NCBI RefSeq assembly: GCF_027887165.1
Contig: NC_077231.1
Span: 193,242,334 to 193,306,333, forward strand
From: Monodelphis domestica
Lineage: Eukaryota > Chordata > Mammalia > Didelphimorphia > Didelphidae
Length of the DNA stretch: 64,000 bases
Direction: 5' to 3'
In this document: positions 23,706-34,970 of the stretch, piece after piece
Layout: each line of letters starts with the position of its first letter
Position numbering within the stretch: position 1 is the first letter of the stretch
The notes under the pieces: generated by a model
Database searches by the model: none
What the model saw: only the letters and a program-made list of their open reading frames with translations
What the model was told of the DNA's origin: nothing
Translations under genes and position numbers: made by a program

Positions 23706-24179
23706 CTATTGAATAAGAAAAATGAAAGGATGTTAAGGACATTTCTGAGGCAAAATAATAAAGCAAAAACTAAAATGAATAAATTCATCACAATTTAATA
23801 TCTACTGATAAGATAATGAATGTACATTTGACAGTTATAGCTTTAAAAGAGAAAAAAAAAAGATTTAATCTGTAGGAATGGTCCCTTCCTTTCTCAGTAA
23901 GATGTAAGTCAATGCCAAAATCATTTTCCATCATATTTTCCTCAGTTTTTGCCTTTTCTTAGATAAGTTGTTTTCAATTTTTTTTTTCAGACAATGGGGT
24001 ACTGAGCATAGGACACCACTACCCTTTGTCATACCAAAAAAAATTACAAAATTGTTCCCCCTTGATGAGACAATAATGTCTGTTTTGATCTTTAATATAA
24101 CAAAGTTGTGTTATTCTGTCATGCCCTCCTCTTCATGAAACCATTTGATGTGTTCTTGTTAAAGATATTGGAATGATTT

Positions 24180-24596
24180 TCTATCTCCTTCCCCAACTAA
24201 TTTTATAGATAAGGAAACTGAGGCAAATAGGGTCAAGTGACTTGCCTAGGGTCTCACAAGATGTTAGTGTTAGATCTAAATTCCAATTAACCTGGTCACT
24301 GATTACTAGAAAACTTTTATACTCTGATAAAAGTTTTTGAGAAACCTGAAAAATGTGTAAAGATTTCTTATTTAAGCAACAAAACTAAAAGCCATAACTC
24401 CCACTTTTCTTGTGGTGGGCATGAAAATAAGTATTTGCAATGATGGATTAATAGACCATTCAATATTAAATATATTGTATTATACATTTATTAAATCATA
24501 TGAATATGATTTAGCCCATGTACATGAGGCCAGATTTGACATCAGGAAGATGAGTCTTCTTAACTCCATGCCCAGTACTCTATTCAGTGTACCACT
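24180..24596 (-). repeat. CORE-SINE in two pieces, interrupted by repeat X
   Basis: The antisense SINE runs 24180-24262 ('aggaaactgaggcaaatagg', 'tgacttgcctagggtctcac') and resumes at about 24526-24596 ('gaggccagatttgacatcag'). In normal SINEs these parts are adjacent, so the 260 bases between them are a later insertion, labelled repeat X here. Confidence 0.6.
24265..24525 (+). mobile_element. unclassified repeat X, copy 1 (intact, about 260 bp)
   Basis: This stretch interrupts a CORE-SINE and is repeated in the same orientation at 25860-27090, so it behaves as a mobile element. Matching blocks include 'aattaacctggtcactgatt', 'atttaagcaaca.aactaaaa' and 'catgaaaataa.tatttgcaatga'. I see no terminal inverted repeats, LTR signature or coding frame. 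The family is unknown to me. Confidence 0.5.
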
Positions 24597-25427
24597 TTAA
24601 TTAAAAATTATTTCAAATCAGAAACCAAATTTGAGGTCACTTTTATACTTATAAACAGGGTATATTCCCAAAACTTTGTCCATCATTCCTTGCAAATTCT
24701 GACTACATTTTACTTGAGAAACAGTGTTATTTAATGGTCATTTGGTTCAATGCACATACTTTTTTTCTCAAAAATCTAACTCATAATTTACCTGCAGCAT
24801 ATATAATACTAATATTTCAAAGGCAACTAGACCTTAATTACTATTAATAAAATTTTTCTATGTCAAAAATATTCAATGATTAAATAAGATTACAAGAAAT
24901 AAAAAGAAAAAGAAGTAACAACCGTTCTGGGTTCTAGTTTCCTCACTTGTATAATGTGGGGCTTGAACTAAATATTTCATAATGTTCCTTACACTTCTAT
25001 CTCTGATTATTTTTTAATCTCACCTCTCATGGAAGCAGCAGGGGAGTGGGGAGAAAGAGGAAAATAGAGATGTCCAGGCTCCAATTCAATTAAATTGGGG
25101 CACAAATGACAGTGACACCAATTCTGGTGAGCTTTCCAGCTCATGACTTTCTTCTTTTATAAGGATCGTTTGTTTGTAAGTAAAATGTTCATTAGCCATT
25201 AACTGACTGTAGAAGAATTGCCATAGCAATATATTTACTCATTTTTTGTCCCCCCACATAATTCTCTGATCCAAGTTTGAGGAAAAAAAAATCAGCAAAG
25301 CTATTTTACCCACATAATCCTTTTTTTCCTTTTCCCTCAATTTGACATAGTACCATGATAGCTAACAGACACTGGTTGACAGTTTTAAGAATACCGATCA
25401 ATTTTTCACAACTAGAGACAGAGGAAT

Positions 25428-25472
25428 CTGTAACTGTATACTGTATAACTGTATAACTGTAATACTGTAACT
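25428..25472. repeat. short ACTGTATA-type tandem repeat
   Basis: Four or five imperfect copies of 'taactgta' in a row. Confidence 0.6.
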
Positions 25473-25881
25473 CGTTCCACTAGGAAGGAAACATGTTTAC
25501 ATAAAATTGAGTGCACTTTGTGCCAGACAAAAGGTTAAATGAAAAAAAGTTGTATCTAGCTACTTGCTTGTGTTGGGGAAGGAATTAGTAAGGGCAAGAA
25601 AGTATCTCATCTCTTTTTCTTTCACAATCACCTTTTCTTTCTATGCCTTTCTTCCTCAATTTTTATTTTTTTATTCTTCCTTTCCTCCCTAGTATCTTCT
25701 CTGGACCAGCAGGTACTAACCTGAACCAAAGGTACTAAACCTTAAAACAAAAATATATATGCTTCTTTCAATCATTTGTCAGTCAATTTATATTCTCCCT
25801 CAGGGAAGAAGGAAGGGAAAAAATATGGATTCAGGTGCATTTGAATGAGAGATGTTTTTGTTAGAACTAAATTCCGATTAA

Positions 25882-26099
25882 GGGGGCATCTGGGTTGCTC
25901 AGTGGATTGGGAGCCAAGACTAGAGATGGGAGTTCCTAGGTTCAAATTTGACCTCAAACACTTCCTAGCAATGTGACCCTAGACAATTCACTTAACATCC
26001 ACTACCTAGTCCTTACCTCTCTTCTGCCTTGGGACCAATACACAGTATTGATTCTAAGGTGGAAGGTAAGGGTTTAAAAAATAATGAATTACAATAAAG
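25882..26099 (+). repeat. WSINE1/WALLSI-like CORE-SINE, full length, with TSD
   Basis: It begins ggggcatctgggttgctcag and ends gtggaaggtaagggttta plus an A-rich tail. Direct repeats taaattccgattaa (25868-25881) and taaattccaattaa (26100-26113) flank it and differ at one base. Copy 1 of repeat X has a single uninterrupted taaattccaattaa at the matching place, which confirms the insertion. Confidence 0.85.
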
Positions 26100-26290
26100 T
26101 AAATTCCAATTAACCTGGTCACTGATTGCTATGAAACTTTTATACTGTGGTAAAACTGTGTGACAAACCTGGAAGATGAAGAGAGACTTTTTATTTAAGC
26201 AACAGAACTAAAAACAAGACATTTTCCATAGTTCCCACTTTTCTAATGGGGGCATGAAAATAATGGTATGCAATGAGGGAATATCCAGAG

Positions 26291-27008
26291 TGTGAAGATG
26301 AGATTAACTCTCCCCTGATTGTGAAGATTAAATTAACTCTCCCCTGCCCATTTTTAGATTTAATCACCAGAAGCGTGTATACACCCCACTTACACTTGAG
26401 TGGGGGAGGTCTGTGACCTATTTGTGAGACAGTGGCTGATGAATCATAATTGACTGACTGCCCCCTGGGCAGTCCTAAGCAAAATTTTAGCTGTAATTGA
26501 TACATGTAAAATGGAAGGAAGGCACAGAAAGTGACAAAAAGAAATGGTCTTTAAAAATGCCAAGAACTTCCTGTGAAGGGGTCTTTTGTCTTCAACTTCA
26601 CCTTGGAGGAGGTCTAACTGAGGATCTCGGACTGCTTCTGTTTTCCTTAGAACTACCATGTAGGGTAAGTGAAAAAGGGTGACTCCTCCTTTCCTGGATT
26701 TTCAGAAGGGACTGGCCTCAGGAGAGACTCTCCCTCTTGAGAGAGGCTTCTTGCACCCCCAGGTCCTCAGCTCAAGGATAAGGACTAATTAGCCCTGCCT
26801 GAGTTGAACCAGGGCCAGAGCAAAATACTTAGTATGTAGGTTAGATATCTTACCCTATCCTCTCTCTTATTTTCTTACATTCACTCTATATTTTATAAAT
26901 AAATTGCTAAAAAAAATCATTTTGGAATTGATTAAATTCCTGGAGACCCTACTCTTAAATAATCCAATCCAACCTTTTATATTAACCCCATATATTCTGA
27001 CCCTTACA
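26291..27008 (+). mobile_element. solo LTR of an endogenous retrovirus (fossil), 718 bp
   Basis: The element starts TGTGAAG and ends CTTACA (TG...CA), carries an ataaataaat polyadenylation region near 26896-26905, and is flanked by a 4-bp direct repeat, agag, at 26287-26290 and 27009-27012. Its first 60 bases hold a tandem pair of about 30 bp ('tgtgaagat...taactctcccctg'). It sits within repeat X, copy 2. No internal retroviral region is present, so it is a solo LTR left by recombination. The sequence resembles marsupial ERV LTRs; class not determined. The short intact ends suggest moderate age. Confidence 0.7.
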
Positions 27009-27176
27009 AGAGCAATATAATTAAATACATTATGTTTTGTGTTTATTAAATCACATGCTTATAATTTAATAAATATATAACACAATAATTTAATATCACT
27101 TTATAAAGAATAAGGAATAATATTTCTACAAAAGAGCACCTTAAATACCTATGAATACTACAACAATCCCATAATA

Positions 27177-27235
27177 TGAATGAATGAATGAATGAACCAA
27201 TCAATGAACCAATGAATGAACAAAAGCAAAAGCCT
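27177..27235. repeat. (TGAA)n microsatellite
   Basis: About 14 imperfect units of gaat/caat. Confidence 0.8.
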
Positions 27236-27357
27236 TTATAAAAGACTTATCTCATACTATCCTCTGAAGTAAGCACTGAGTACTCATACAAAAATGAAAA
27301 CTAACTGCCTTCAAGGGACTTACCTTCTAATATGGTTCTAATACTGTAAGACTATTG

Positions 27358-27428
27358 TCTTACTATATATAGTATATATGCATATATATGTGTGTGTGTG
27401 TATATTTACATATATATACATATATATG
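27358..27428. repeat. TATATG/TG microsatellite
   Basis: Alternating pyrimidine-purine run with a short (TG)6 core, about 170 bp downstream of the SLC13A1 exon at 27598-27759 in gene sense. Confidence 0.75.
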
Positions 27429-27597
27429 AATAATAGCTCAGACTAAAAAAAATAGGACATTTTTGTTCAAAAACATCAGGAATGATGAATAGTGGCATAG
27501 AAGAACAGATTTGTTCCTCATTCCAGTAGCAATGCCTACTTGATTTGCTTTTAATCTTTTCTCTTACAAGGTCAGTCAAAGTAAACCAAATACTCAC

Positions 27598-27759
27598 CAA
27601 AGGTGCTAATATAGGTAGGAGAAGGGTTATGGTAGCTGGATTGCTAGCTACCTCTGTTAAAGAAGTGACAAGCAAAGAAGATATAAGGATGATTGACCAA
27701 ACTGGTAATGAGCCCAGAGGTGTTAGTTGTTGACCAATCCATTTAGAAAGTCCCGATTG
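27598..27759 (-). CDS. SLC13A1: SLC13A1 coding exon with second sodium-site motif (probably exon 13)
   Basis: The 162-bp exon (54 whole codons, phase 0-0) has acceptor TTTTGTAG and donor TTG|GTGAGT. It encodes QSGLSKWIGQQLTPLGSLP, a hydrophobic helix, then SLTEVASNPATITLLLPILA. SNPAT is the second SNT-type motif of the family, which contributes to the second sodium site and the anion site in the re-entrant hairpin. The motif is intact, which supports a working transporter. Confidence 0.95.
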
Positions 27760-28000
27760 CTACAAAACAAATAAAATTATATTGTTAATATTTAGTACTT
27801 ATTAAGAATTCCTCTTGATGACTTTAGGAGCAATGCTTTGCTGGAGAAATCACTAGCTCAAGATGGTTTTGCCTATCTTGTAGTAATCTTTCAAAACATC
27901 TACATCTGTGGAATCAAAGTTTTCTGTAATTTAACCCTTCAGGAGGGGGGAAAGGAGAATTCATTGACTCTTACTCTGACTTTCCCAGTAGGTTCTAGGA

Positions 28001-28446
28001 CAGTGTTGGTAAACCTTTTAGAGGCGGAGTGCCATGCCCACACACCCTGGAGACTGAGTGCTGCACCTCACCCCCAAACCCACCTTTACACCACATAGGG
28101 GAGAGAAAGCTTTCCCATTGTTCTGTTGGGCAGAGGGGTGGATGAAGTAAGGAATGTCCTCATCAAGTATAGAGAGGGAAAAGGGAGTAGCTTGAGCTCT
28201 CCATTCCCCTCCAGCTCTGCCACCTGTGAGCCACCCACCTTATCCCTGTGTACTCCCCATTGGGCTACTTGATAGAGGGGCAGAGGGTGCGAAAAAATGT
28301 TATCAAACATGATGAAGAGGGGAGGGGAGCAGCTCTACCCTAGTTCCTCTGTCTTTCTAGTAATAAGCTCTGAGGTGGGGGCTAGGGTGGTCACATGCCT
28401 ACAGAGAACACTCTGCATGCCATCTTTGGAACCCATGACATCACTC
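28001..28446. mobile_element. non-autonomous hAT-like DNA transposon
   Basis: The left end, cagtgttggtaaacctttta, is a typical Charlie-type hAT terminus. The right end, 'ttggaacccatgacatcact', looks like the matching terminus with an internal loss. Imperfect 8-bp direct repeats flank it: ttctagga (27993-28000) and ttagagga (28447-28454), six of eight identical. It does not code for a transposase. Confidence 0.5.
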
Positions 28447-28459
28447 TTAGAGGAGGTCT

Positions 28460-29015
28460 GATTTCTTTGTTTTTAAAAGAAGTCTGTTTAAGGAGGTTGT
28501 AAAATGGTAAGGTGGAAGCAGTTTAAGGAAGGAAATTTTGGAAGCCATCCCAGACTATTAAAGATTAGGTAAAAACTAAATGAAAAAAAACCCTAAAGTA
28601 GTAATAAATGTTGAAGAGTGCCTATATATGCTTCTCAGGACTGTGAAGGTAGAGGCATGATTACAATTTGGAAGTTTCTCTCAGAAACTGCAAGAATCTC
28701 AATTTCTTTTGAAAAGGTCATAAATTTCCTTTAAATCTTAGGGCTTGGGCTTCCTAACTTCTGTCTAGGTATTGATAAGAGAGCTATTATAGAAACATGT
28801 GTAAGCTTGGATCTGTCTTGGTATAACAAACTATAATCTCTAAGTCTGACTAAAAGAGTCAGACTATCCAACCTCTTAGGATTCCTCCAGATTAAATGTT
28901 CTAGGTCTAGGTCAAATAGTTTGTATTACTAGGACATAATTGAACTACTCATCTCCATCATTTGAGAAGTAAAGGAAGTGAAGTTCACTACATCAAATTT
29001 AGGTGATATATTGAT
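28460..29015. other. SLC13A1 intron, no supported feature
   Basis: Nothing assigned. Confidence 0.3.
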
Positions 29016-29019
29016 CGTT

Positions 29020-29130
29020 GGAAAGAATACTAGAGGCAATCTAGTCCAGTTTCACAAATGAGGAAACTGAGGCACAGACAAGTTCAGTGACACACTCACA
29101 CACAGAGAAATTTTTAGGAATTTCAGAATC
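29020..29130 (-). repeat. MIR-group SINE fragment, antisense
   Basis: 'ctagtccagtttcacaaatg', then 'aggaaactgaggcacagaca'. Confidence 0.6.
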
Positions 29131-29564
29131 CAAATATAAGGACATTGTGAACTGATATCCAGAAGCAAATTGCTCCTTAGTGAAGACTATAAAGCTACAT
29201 TTCTAATGCCTATACTAGTAGAAACTTTCCTTCCTTGATGTTCAACATCCAGTTACACTGTAGAGAAGCTATAAAGTAACATTGGAAACAAAGGTAAGGC
29301 CTCTCTGGATAATTAGTTTCAGAAAGGGATGTATGTTGGAGAAAAAGAGGGCAGTTTGACCAGAATTACCTTCCCAAGATTTTCTGGCTCTAATGAATAA
29401 TCCAAAACCTTTCCTGATGCATTCTGACATTTAAAAACAATGACCCAAAAGTATGAAAAAGTTCTGAGAAATTTTACAAAATCATAGACTTGAATCAAAA
29501 AGGAAATTTAGTTCAACACTTCAGAACTCCCCCCAAACTGTCCTTTTTTATGAAACTGTGAAAG

Positions 29565-29700
29565 CCAACTTAGTATGATGGGGGAAAGGACTATTATTTG
29601 CCATTTGTGTGACTTTACGCAAGTCACTTTTCTGGGTCTCTATAAATTGAGAGGGTTAGACAAGATGGAATCTAAGGTACCTCATTATAAATCTGTTATG
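29565..29700 (+). repeat. MIR-group SINE fragment, sense
   Basis: 'gtgtgactttacgcaagtca', then a 'tctataaattgagagggtta' tail. Confidence 0.55.
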
Positions 29701-30439
29701 CCAGGACCTTATTACCTCCTCTTAGTTCTCCTAAACTGAGCAAGGTGGACAATACAAAAGACCAAACCATGTGAGCCTCTTATTGATTACCATGAGTCTT
29801 GAATAAGAGAAAGTCAATATTTTTAGGGGAGACTTTAATTTATACCCAATGTATAATCATAACGATTTTAAACTTTGCTGTATCAAATGAACTCCATCAT
29901 TTTAGCATACATTTATTCATCCTGTTGAAGGGTTTTCTTTGCGATCAGTGAAAGTTTCCTTCCTTTAAGTCAAACTGCCTCAGGAAAAAGGCCCTTTATA
30001 TATCTTATTTTCCTATGAACTGAGTATTTTTTCCTATCCTTTTACTATACTAATATTATTTCATGGAGGGAGACTTTTAATATTGACTGCATTATTTCCT
30101 TTTGTCAAGCTGGAACACTGAAAAATAAATGTGATATGCTTGAAGTCTGTTAAAGTCCTTGAACTTTGCTCTAATTTCTGTTTTCTATCAGGTATGTGAC
30201 TGGTGAAATCTATATCATGAAAATGAGAGAATAACCTTAAATTTGGTGAAAATTTGAGCCTTTGTACTTTGTTTTGGGGGGCAGGCACAAGTTGCCCAGA
30301 ATCTTCTTAATAATAAATATAATGTAATGTAAATAATATAAATATAATAATAAATATAATTAAGTTTATATAGAATGACATATTAAATATAATTTAGTAA
30401 TAAATAATAGAAATCTTCTTAATAATCAGAGTTTATTAC

Positions 30440-30549
30440 CTCACAGCCATCAGCCAGGGCAAACCCACCACCCACGAGAATAGCTATGTCCCAGGGCATA
30501 AATGACTGGAATTCTTTCCAAGTAATCAGCGGAGAGTAATCAAAAGCAA
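30440..30549 (-). CDS. SLC13A1: SLC13A1 coding exon (probably exon 12)
   Basis: The 110-bp exon has acceptor TTTTTCTAG and donor GAG|GTAATA. It supplies two bases of the split Ile codon and ends on a whole codon. It encodes AFDYSPLITWKEFQSFMPWD, then IAILVGGGFALADGCE. The PWD..LVGGGFALA sequence is a hallmark of the SLC13 family, the segment that leads into the second re-entrant hairpin of the transporter. Confidence 0.94.
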
Positions 30550-30654
30550 CTAGAAAAAAAAGAGAATTTGATCTTCAAATATTGTTTCACCAACAACCAT
30601 AACACATGATACTTAAAAGTAACTTGTTTTCAACACTGGAAATGGTGCCTAGGG

Positions 30655-30705
30655 CATTAAGAGTTGGGCATGACTGGAAAATGAATGACAACAACTAAGA
30701 CTAAA
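30655..30705 (+). repeat. Mar1 SINE 3' tail fragment
   Basis: 'gagttgggcatgactggaaa', then 'atgaatgacaacaactaa', the typical Mar1 end. Confidence 0.6.
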
Positions 30706-30709
30706 AGGG

Positions 30710-32550
30710 ACATATTAGTTAAGTATCTGAATAAGTTTTAGATTAGTTTTGTTTCTCCCCAAGAGGAAGAACTAGGAACAAGAGGGCAGGTACTCAAGAG
30801 GCATATCTTAACTCAACACTTAGGGAAAAATTAATAAAAGTTGGATCTATCCAAAAATTGCGATGTACGCAATTGGCAGCAAGCAAGTTCCCATTCACTA
30901 AAAGTCTCCCATTAGAAGCTTATTAGATAATTTTACACAGGGTTACTGTCCATGGATGTAGACTATTTCAAAGCTTGTAAGGTCCTTCCTCTATAAGAAA
31001 CATGAACCTCAAGAATTTCTATGAAGGATCTCACCCCAGACTGAAGATGACAAGACATTTGTTTCCCTGCAACCTGAATAATGATGATCCTGATTGTGGG
31101 GGATGACTTTGAGTCTAATATAATCAATCATATAATCTTATAATCAATCAAACATAAGGATTCCCCATGGAAGACCTTTTCACTTCCCAAAGGGAAAAGA
31201 TTCTTGGTCAGAAAAGAGGGACAAAATTGACATGAGATCAGAGAAGAGAAATGGTTTTAAGACTTCCCAAAGTGTCTGGATAATAGTTGGAGGGGCTCAG
31301 CAAATACAAATGTAGTGAACTCTGTCAGGAAGCATATCTTCCTTGTTAACACTCTGAGCATTTACCTCATTGCTCAGGAAAAGGGAGCCTCTTTGGTAGC
31401 CTTTGACCACACAGGAAATGTTTGCAGGCTTGGGAAAGGAGACAGTGCAGTAAATTTTGGTGACTCCATCAACTTGACTTGGAACCCCTGACCCAAAAAA
31501 TTCACTCCAAAACTACATGCTACACAGGGTGAATTAGAGCATCTCTTTGGTGAATTGATGCTGAACAGGGGAGGCATCTAAGTAAGAAGTACTAAACTAT
31601 CAATAGCACCACATCTACCCTTCCTCAATCATCTAACATAGGACTAGATGAATGAAATGTGTATATCTTTGACCCCAGGATCCCTGTTCTTCCCCAACAC
31701 CTCCACTTAATACTTTCTTAATAATTTCTTCATCCATAATTCCAATAGCTACTCTGACCACTGTAAATAAGCATGGCTTGCTGGACACCACTAGGATGAC
31801 AAACAGCAAAATTCTTTTGGACTCTGCTGCCATTGGAGGTGCCTCTAACCTGAGGTTTCTATCTTCTCTGAACATCCCCCTATTTATAGTAGTCCTGTAG
31901 TCTTTATCACTCCACACCTGATCACTTAATCAGGGTACCTAATGTGCACTTTTTGGCAACCTGTGGCAGCCAGTAAACTATTTATTTGGAGGACTAGAAT
32001 ATTAAAATATATATATGATGACCCTTTTTTAAAAAAGGAAATGAATTCTGAGTAATTTTAATGATTAATCTTGGTTTTAGATAAGAGATGGTGAAATGTA
32101 TCCCTTCCCTTAAAGAGCAAGATTGGGGACTATTGTTTAGGAATATTAAATACTGTTAGATGTAGCTACCTTGTATGTTGGTTTGACTTAAGTGTTCTAT
32201 GGTACAAAGGGGAGTTTGATGTGTTTGGTGGGCAGGAAGCAATGCATATTTATATATACACATATATTATCCACTTATTTTGTACAAAAGAAACAATTCC
32301 CTTTTCTCCCTAAACTCCAATATTTCTCTTCCATAAACCTTTTGGTTTTTAGTATTTCAACATTTTTCTTAGTTCCTATTGTTGTTAGTTCTACATCTCT
32401 AACTGTATATCTATATATATGTGTATGTGTGTATATACGCATCACCTATGTGTGTCTGAGGCTGTTTCGCCTACTCATTTTATTCTTTTTAACAAGAGAG
32501 ATTAGATTACCCACAAACATGACACTGATATAATCTAGAATTTTAAATAA
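30710..32550. other. SLC13A1 intron; contains an unidentified, mostly open stretch
   Basis: At about 31261-31580 the plus strand reads largely open (for example LVAFDHTGNVCRLGKG) without an ATG start. I do not recognise the product. It could be a decayed retroelement or processed-gene relic. TA/TG microsatellites lie near 32248-32275 and 32405-32440. Confidence 0.3.
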
Positions 32551-32558
32551 TACTCAAC

Positions 32559-32665
32559 TGATTTCTCCAGTAGGTGACATTTTAGTCAATTTCTTGGCTG
32601 GAATCAAAAAGAAAAGGCTGCCTATAGTTAAGGCAACAGTTGAATCTGTAGCAAAGCCTGGATAC
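32559..32665 (-). CDS. SLC13A1: SLC13A1 coding exon (probably exon 11)
   Basis: The 107-bp exon has acceptor CCTTTAG. It encodes KYPGFATDSTVALTIGSLFF, then LIPAKKLTKMSPTGEI, matching the DSTVAL helix and the following loop of NaS1. It ends one base into a codon (A), which joins TT of the next exon to give Ile. The donor reads A|GTTGAG, a weak non-consensus site: T replaces the usual A or G at +3. No other GT in the neighbourhood keeps the frame with the next exon, so I accept it. Confidence 0.9.
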
Positions 32666-33107
32666 CTAAAGGAAAGTTATAAATGTATTTATTAAACACA
32701 ACATCTTAATTTCACAGGAATAAGATACCAAACGAATTATCCTATAAGTAATTGTAAGGCTATATGAGACTTACTTCATGAAACCTGTCATAAAAATTAA
32801 TTTATCTTCTATAAATAATTTGCATATAAGTTGGGGCCCCCAATCTCAGAATTACTGCTTAATGTTATTGTACCAATATTTATTTGAATCAGGAACACAC
32901 TGGATTTAAGCTTTGCTTCTAAGAGGCATTGTAGGTGTACTACCAAGAACACATCTTTTAAATTCCCCGTATAAGACAAATAGCCAGCCTACAACAGAAA
33001 AAGGGAGTTTATACACTGAAAGTTCCCTGCCCTGATGAAATCTATGGTCTGTACTGGTCCCAAATCATCCTACTATAGAAATAGATATCTATATGTTGGT
33101 TCCCTCT

Positions 33108-33245
33108 CTCGCTATATGTATGTATGTGTATACATATATATATATGTATATATAATTACTATATACATAATTACTACATATATAATTGCTATTTATAATT
33201 ACTATATACACAATTGATATATATATATATGTATATATATATATT
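33108..33245. repeat. TATG/TATA microsatellite
   Basis: A 'tatgtatgtgtatacatata' type run with an embedded 'ataattactata' tandem repeat. Confidence 0.75.
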
Positions 33246-33249
33246 TAGT

Positions 33250-34260
33250 CCTATATCAATGTGAATAATTGTGTTGGTTTCTGTGGAAGTCACTGTGTAA
33301 AATCAGTATAAGGTATAAGGAAGGTGTCTAAGGGGAGGCATCTTCCTTTTGCTCTTAGAGAGATCCCCAAATTCCTTGTCTATTTAAAAACTGTCAATAT
33401 TTTGGTGATCCTGTGATGTGTGGCATAACACTGGAAAAACCCACCCCTTAGGTTTGTTTGCTATTCAACACTGAGTATGTACTGATTCAGTGAATTAGAA
33501 CCATGATGTGAAAATATAAATGCTGTATTTCAGTGCCCTTTTGGGGGGGGGGGGATAGCTGGATACAAAAAATAAAGTGAAAGCCATAACTGGTATACAA
33601 TCTAGCCTTTGGAAGCTTGTCTCTGGATTTGTAAGGGTGTGGAAAGGGTAAATAATGGGGTTAAAATGTTCTGTTTGTGCTTTAATCTAAAACTCTTTGT
33701 AGCTTTGGGTTCTGATCTCTTCTCCCACCTCACTCCCTGCATGTAGATATATCAACATCAGAGGAAAGTAATTCAGAATCCTTATGGAAGAAAAATCTGA
33801 ATAGCACAGTTCAGAGCCATCATTCTATACCCCAGAAGAAAAGCAGTGCTTAGGTACTCAGAGTCTATAGGCGAACACATTAAGAGCAAGTGCTTTTATG
33901 TTTGTTAGGATGAAAGGACCCATGTCAAATTTTGGTCTTGAATATCATAGCTAAATAGTCTCTCGTTTTATTTATTGTTGGGTTTTTTATTATTTTTAAT
34001 CACTTTGTTAGAAGATAAATGTTGGAGCAAGTGTAGACAAGGCTTGGCAACCTGACTTACAACACTCAAATGTTTTTATTAAGCCAGACTCCAGCTAGAA
34101 TAAAATATAAATGTTTTAGTGGCACTGAAAATAATCCCCTCTCTAAGGTAGATCTTGTTTCATAGTTTCATGTATCATTTCAACTCATGACTGTTTATTG
34201 TTTTTTATCTCAGCTAATAATTTCTACAGTATAAGAGGCTCTAGTTATTTGGGTATTAAG
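33250..34260. other. SLC13A1 intron, no supported feature
   Basis: A G9 run occurs at about 33543-33552. Nothing else assigned. Confidence 0.3.
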
Positions 34261-34262
34261 AA

Positions 34263-34450
34263 GTGGGGAGCTAGATGGCCCAGACCTAGAGATGGGAGGT
34301 CCTGGTTCACATTAAGCCTCAGATACATTTCCTAGTTGTGTGATCCTGGGTGAGTCACTTAACCTCCATTGTCTAGCCCTTTACTACTCTTCTGCCTTGG
34401 AATCAATACACAGTATTGATTCTAAGATTGAAGGTAGGGTTTTTTTTTAA
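34263..34450 (+). repeat. WSINE1/WALLSI-like SINE, sense
   Basis: 'gacctagagatgggaggtcc', CORE 'tgatcctgggtgagtcactt' and tail 'aatacacagtattgattcta'; about 20 bases of the head are missing. Confidence 0.8.
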
Positions 34451-34539
34451 AGTAAAATGAGTTAGGAACAAAATTTGAAAGCTAGATATTTCTAATTCTG
34501 ATTGAAATTCTAAGCCCCCCCCTCTCATTTTCCCCTAAT

Positions 34540-34720
34540 GTAGTGCACTAGATTTTAATCTGGAGGACATATTCAAGTTCAACAATTACTTAATACATCT
34601 ATGACTGGATAAGTCATTTAATCTTTCTCTATTTCAGCTTAATTGTAAAATGAGGCAATAGTTCTAGATGATTTCTGAGGATCTTTCTTGCTTTACATCT
34701 AAAATTCTATTAAATACTAT
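34540..34720 (+). repeat. MIR-group SINE, sense
   Basis: 'gactggataagtcatttaat', then 'atttcagcttaattgtaaaa'. Confidence 0.55.
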
Positions 34721-34774
34721 TTTGAATATAAACTACAGGAGTATTTTTGTATAGTTGCATTACAAATGAAGGAG

Positions 34775-34970
34775 GAAGGCAGGGTGTGCAAGGGAAAGAC
34801 CATTGTGTCTGTAGTCAAGAGAACGTGGTTTGAATCCTGCCTCTTACCTGATCTATGTGCCCTTGCAGAAATCACTTAGCTTTCTCTAGGACTAACTTTC
34901 CCCATCTATAAAATGAAGAAGTTGAACTAGATAATATCTAGAAACCTTTCTAGATCTATGTGATACTCTT
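34775..34970 (+). repeat. MIR-group SINE, sense
   Basis: 'gtggtttgaatcctgcctct', 'cagaaatcacttagctttct', then 'ccccatctataaaatgaaga'. Confidence 0.65.

Larger units (their letters stand above)
25860..27090 (+). mobile_element. unclassified repeat X, copy 2, with SINE and LTR inserted
   Basis: Pieces matching copy 1 lie at about 25860-25881, 26100-26285 and 27009-27085. A SINE separates the first two and a solo LTR the last two. The residual copy is diverged from copy 1 by many substitutions. Confidence 0.5.

Noticed and set aside
27598-27759. Assignment of the exons to another SLC13 paralogue (A2, A3, A4 or A5)
   Set aside because: The SNPAT motif, the KCGKTKT linker and the TYPSWAP tail fit A1. 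A2, A3 and A5 have SNVAT-like motifs and different C-termini.
31633-31917. 94-codon minus-strand open frame
   Set aside because: It starts with ATG but I see no known domain, and it lies in an intron without splice context.
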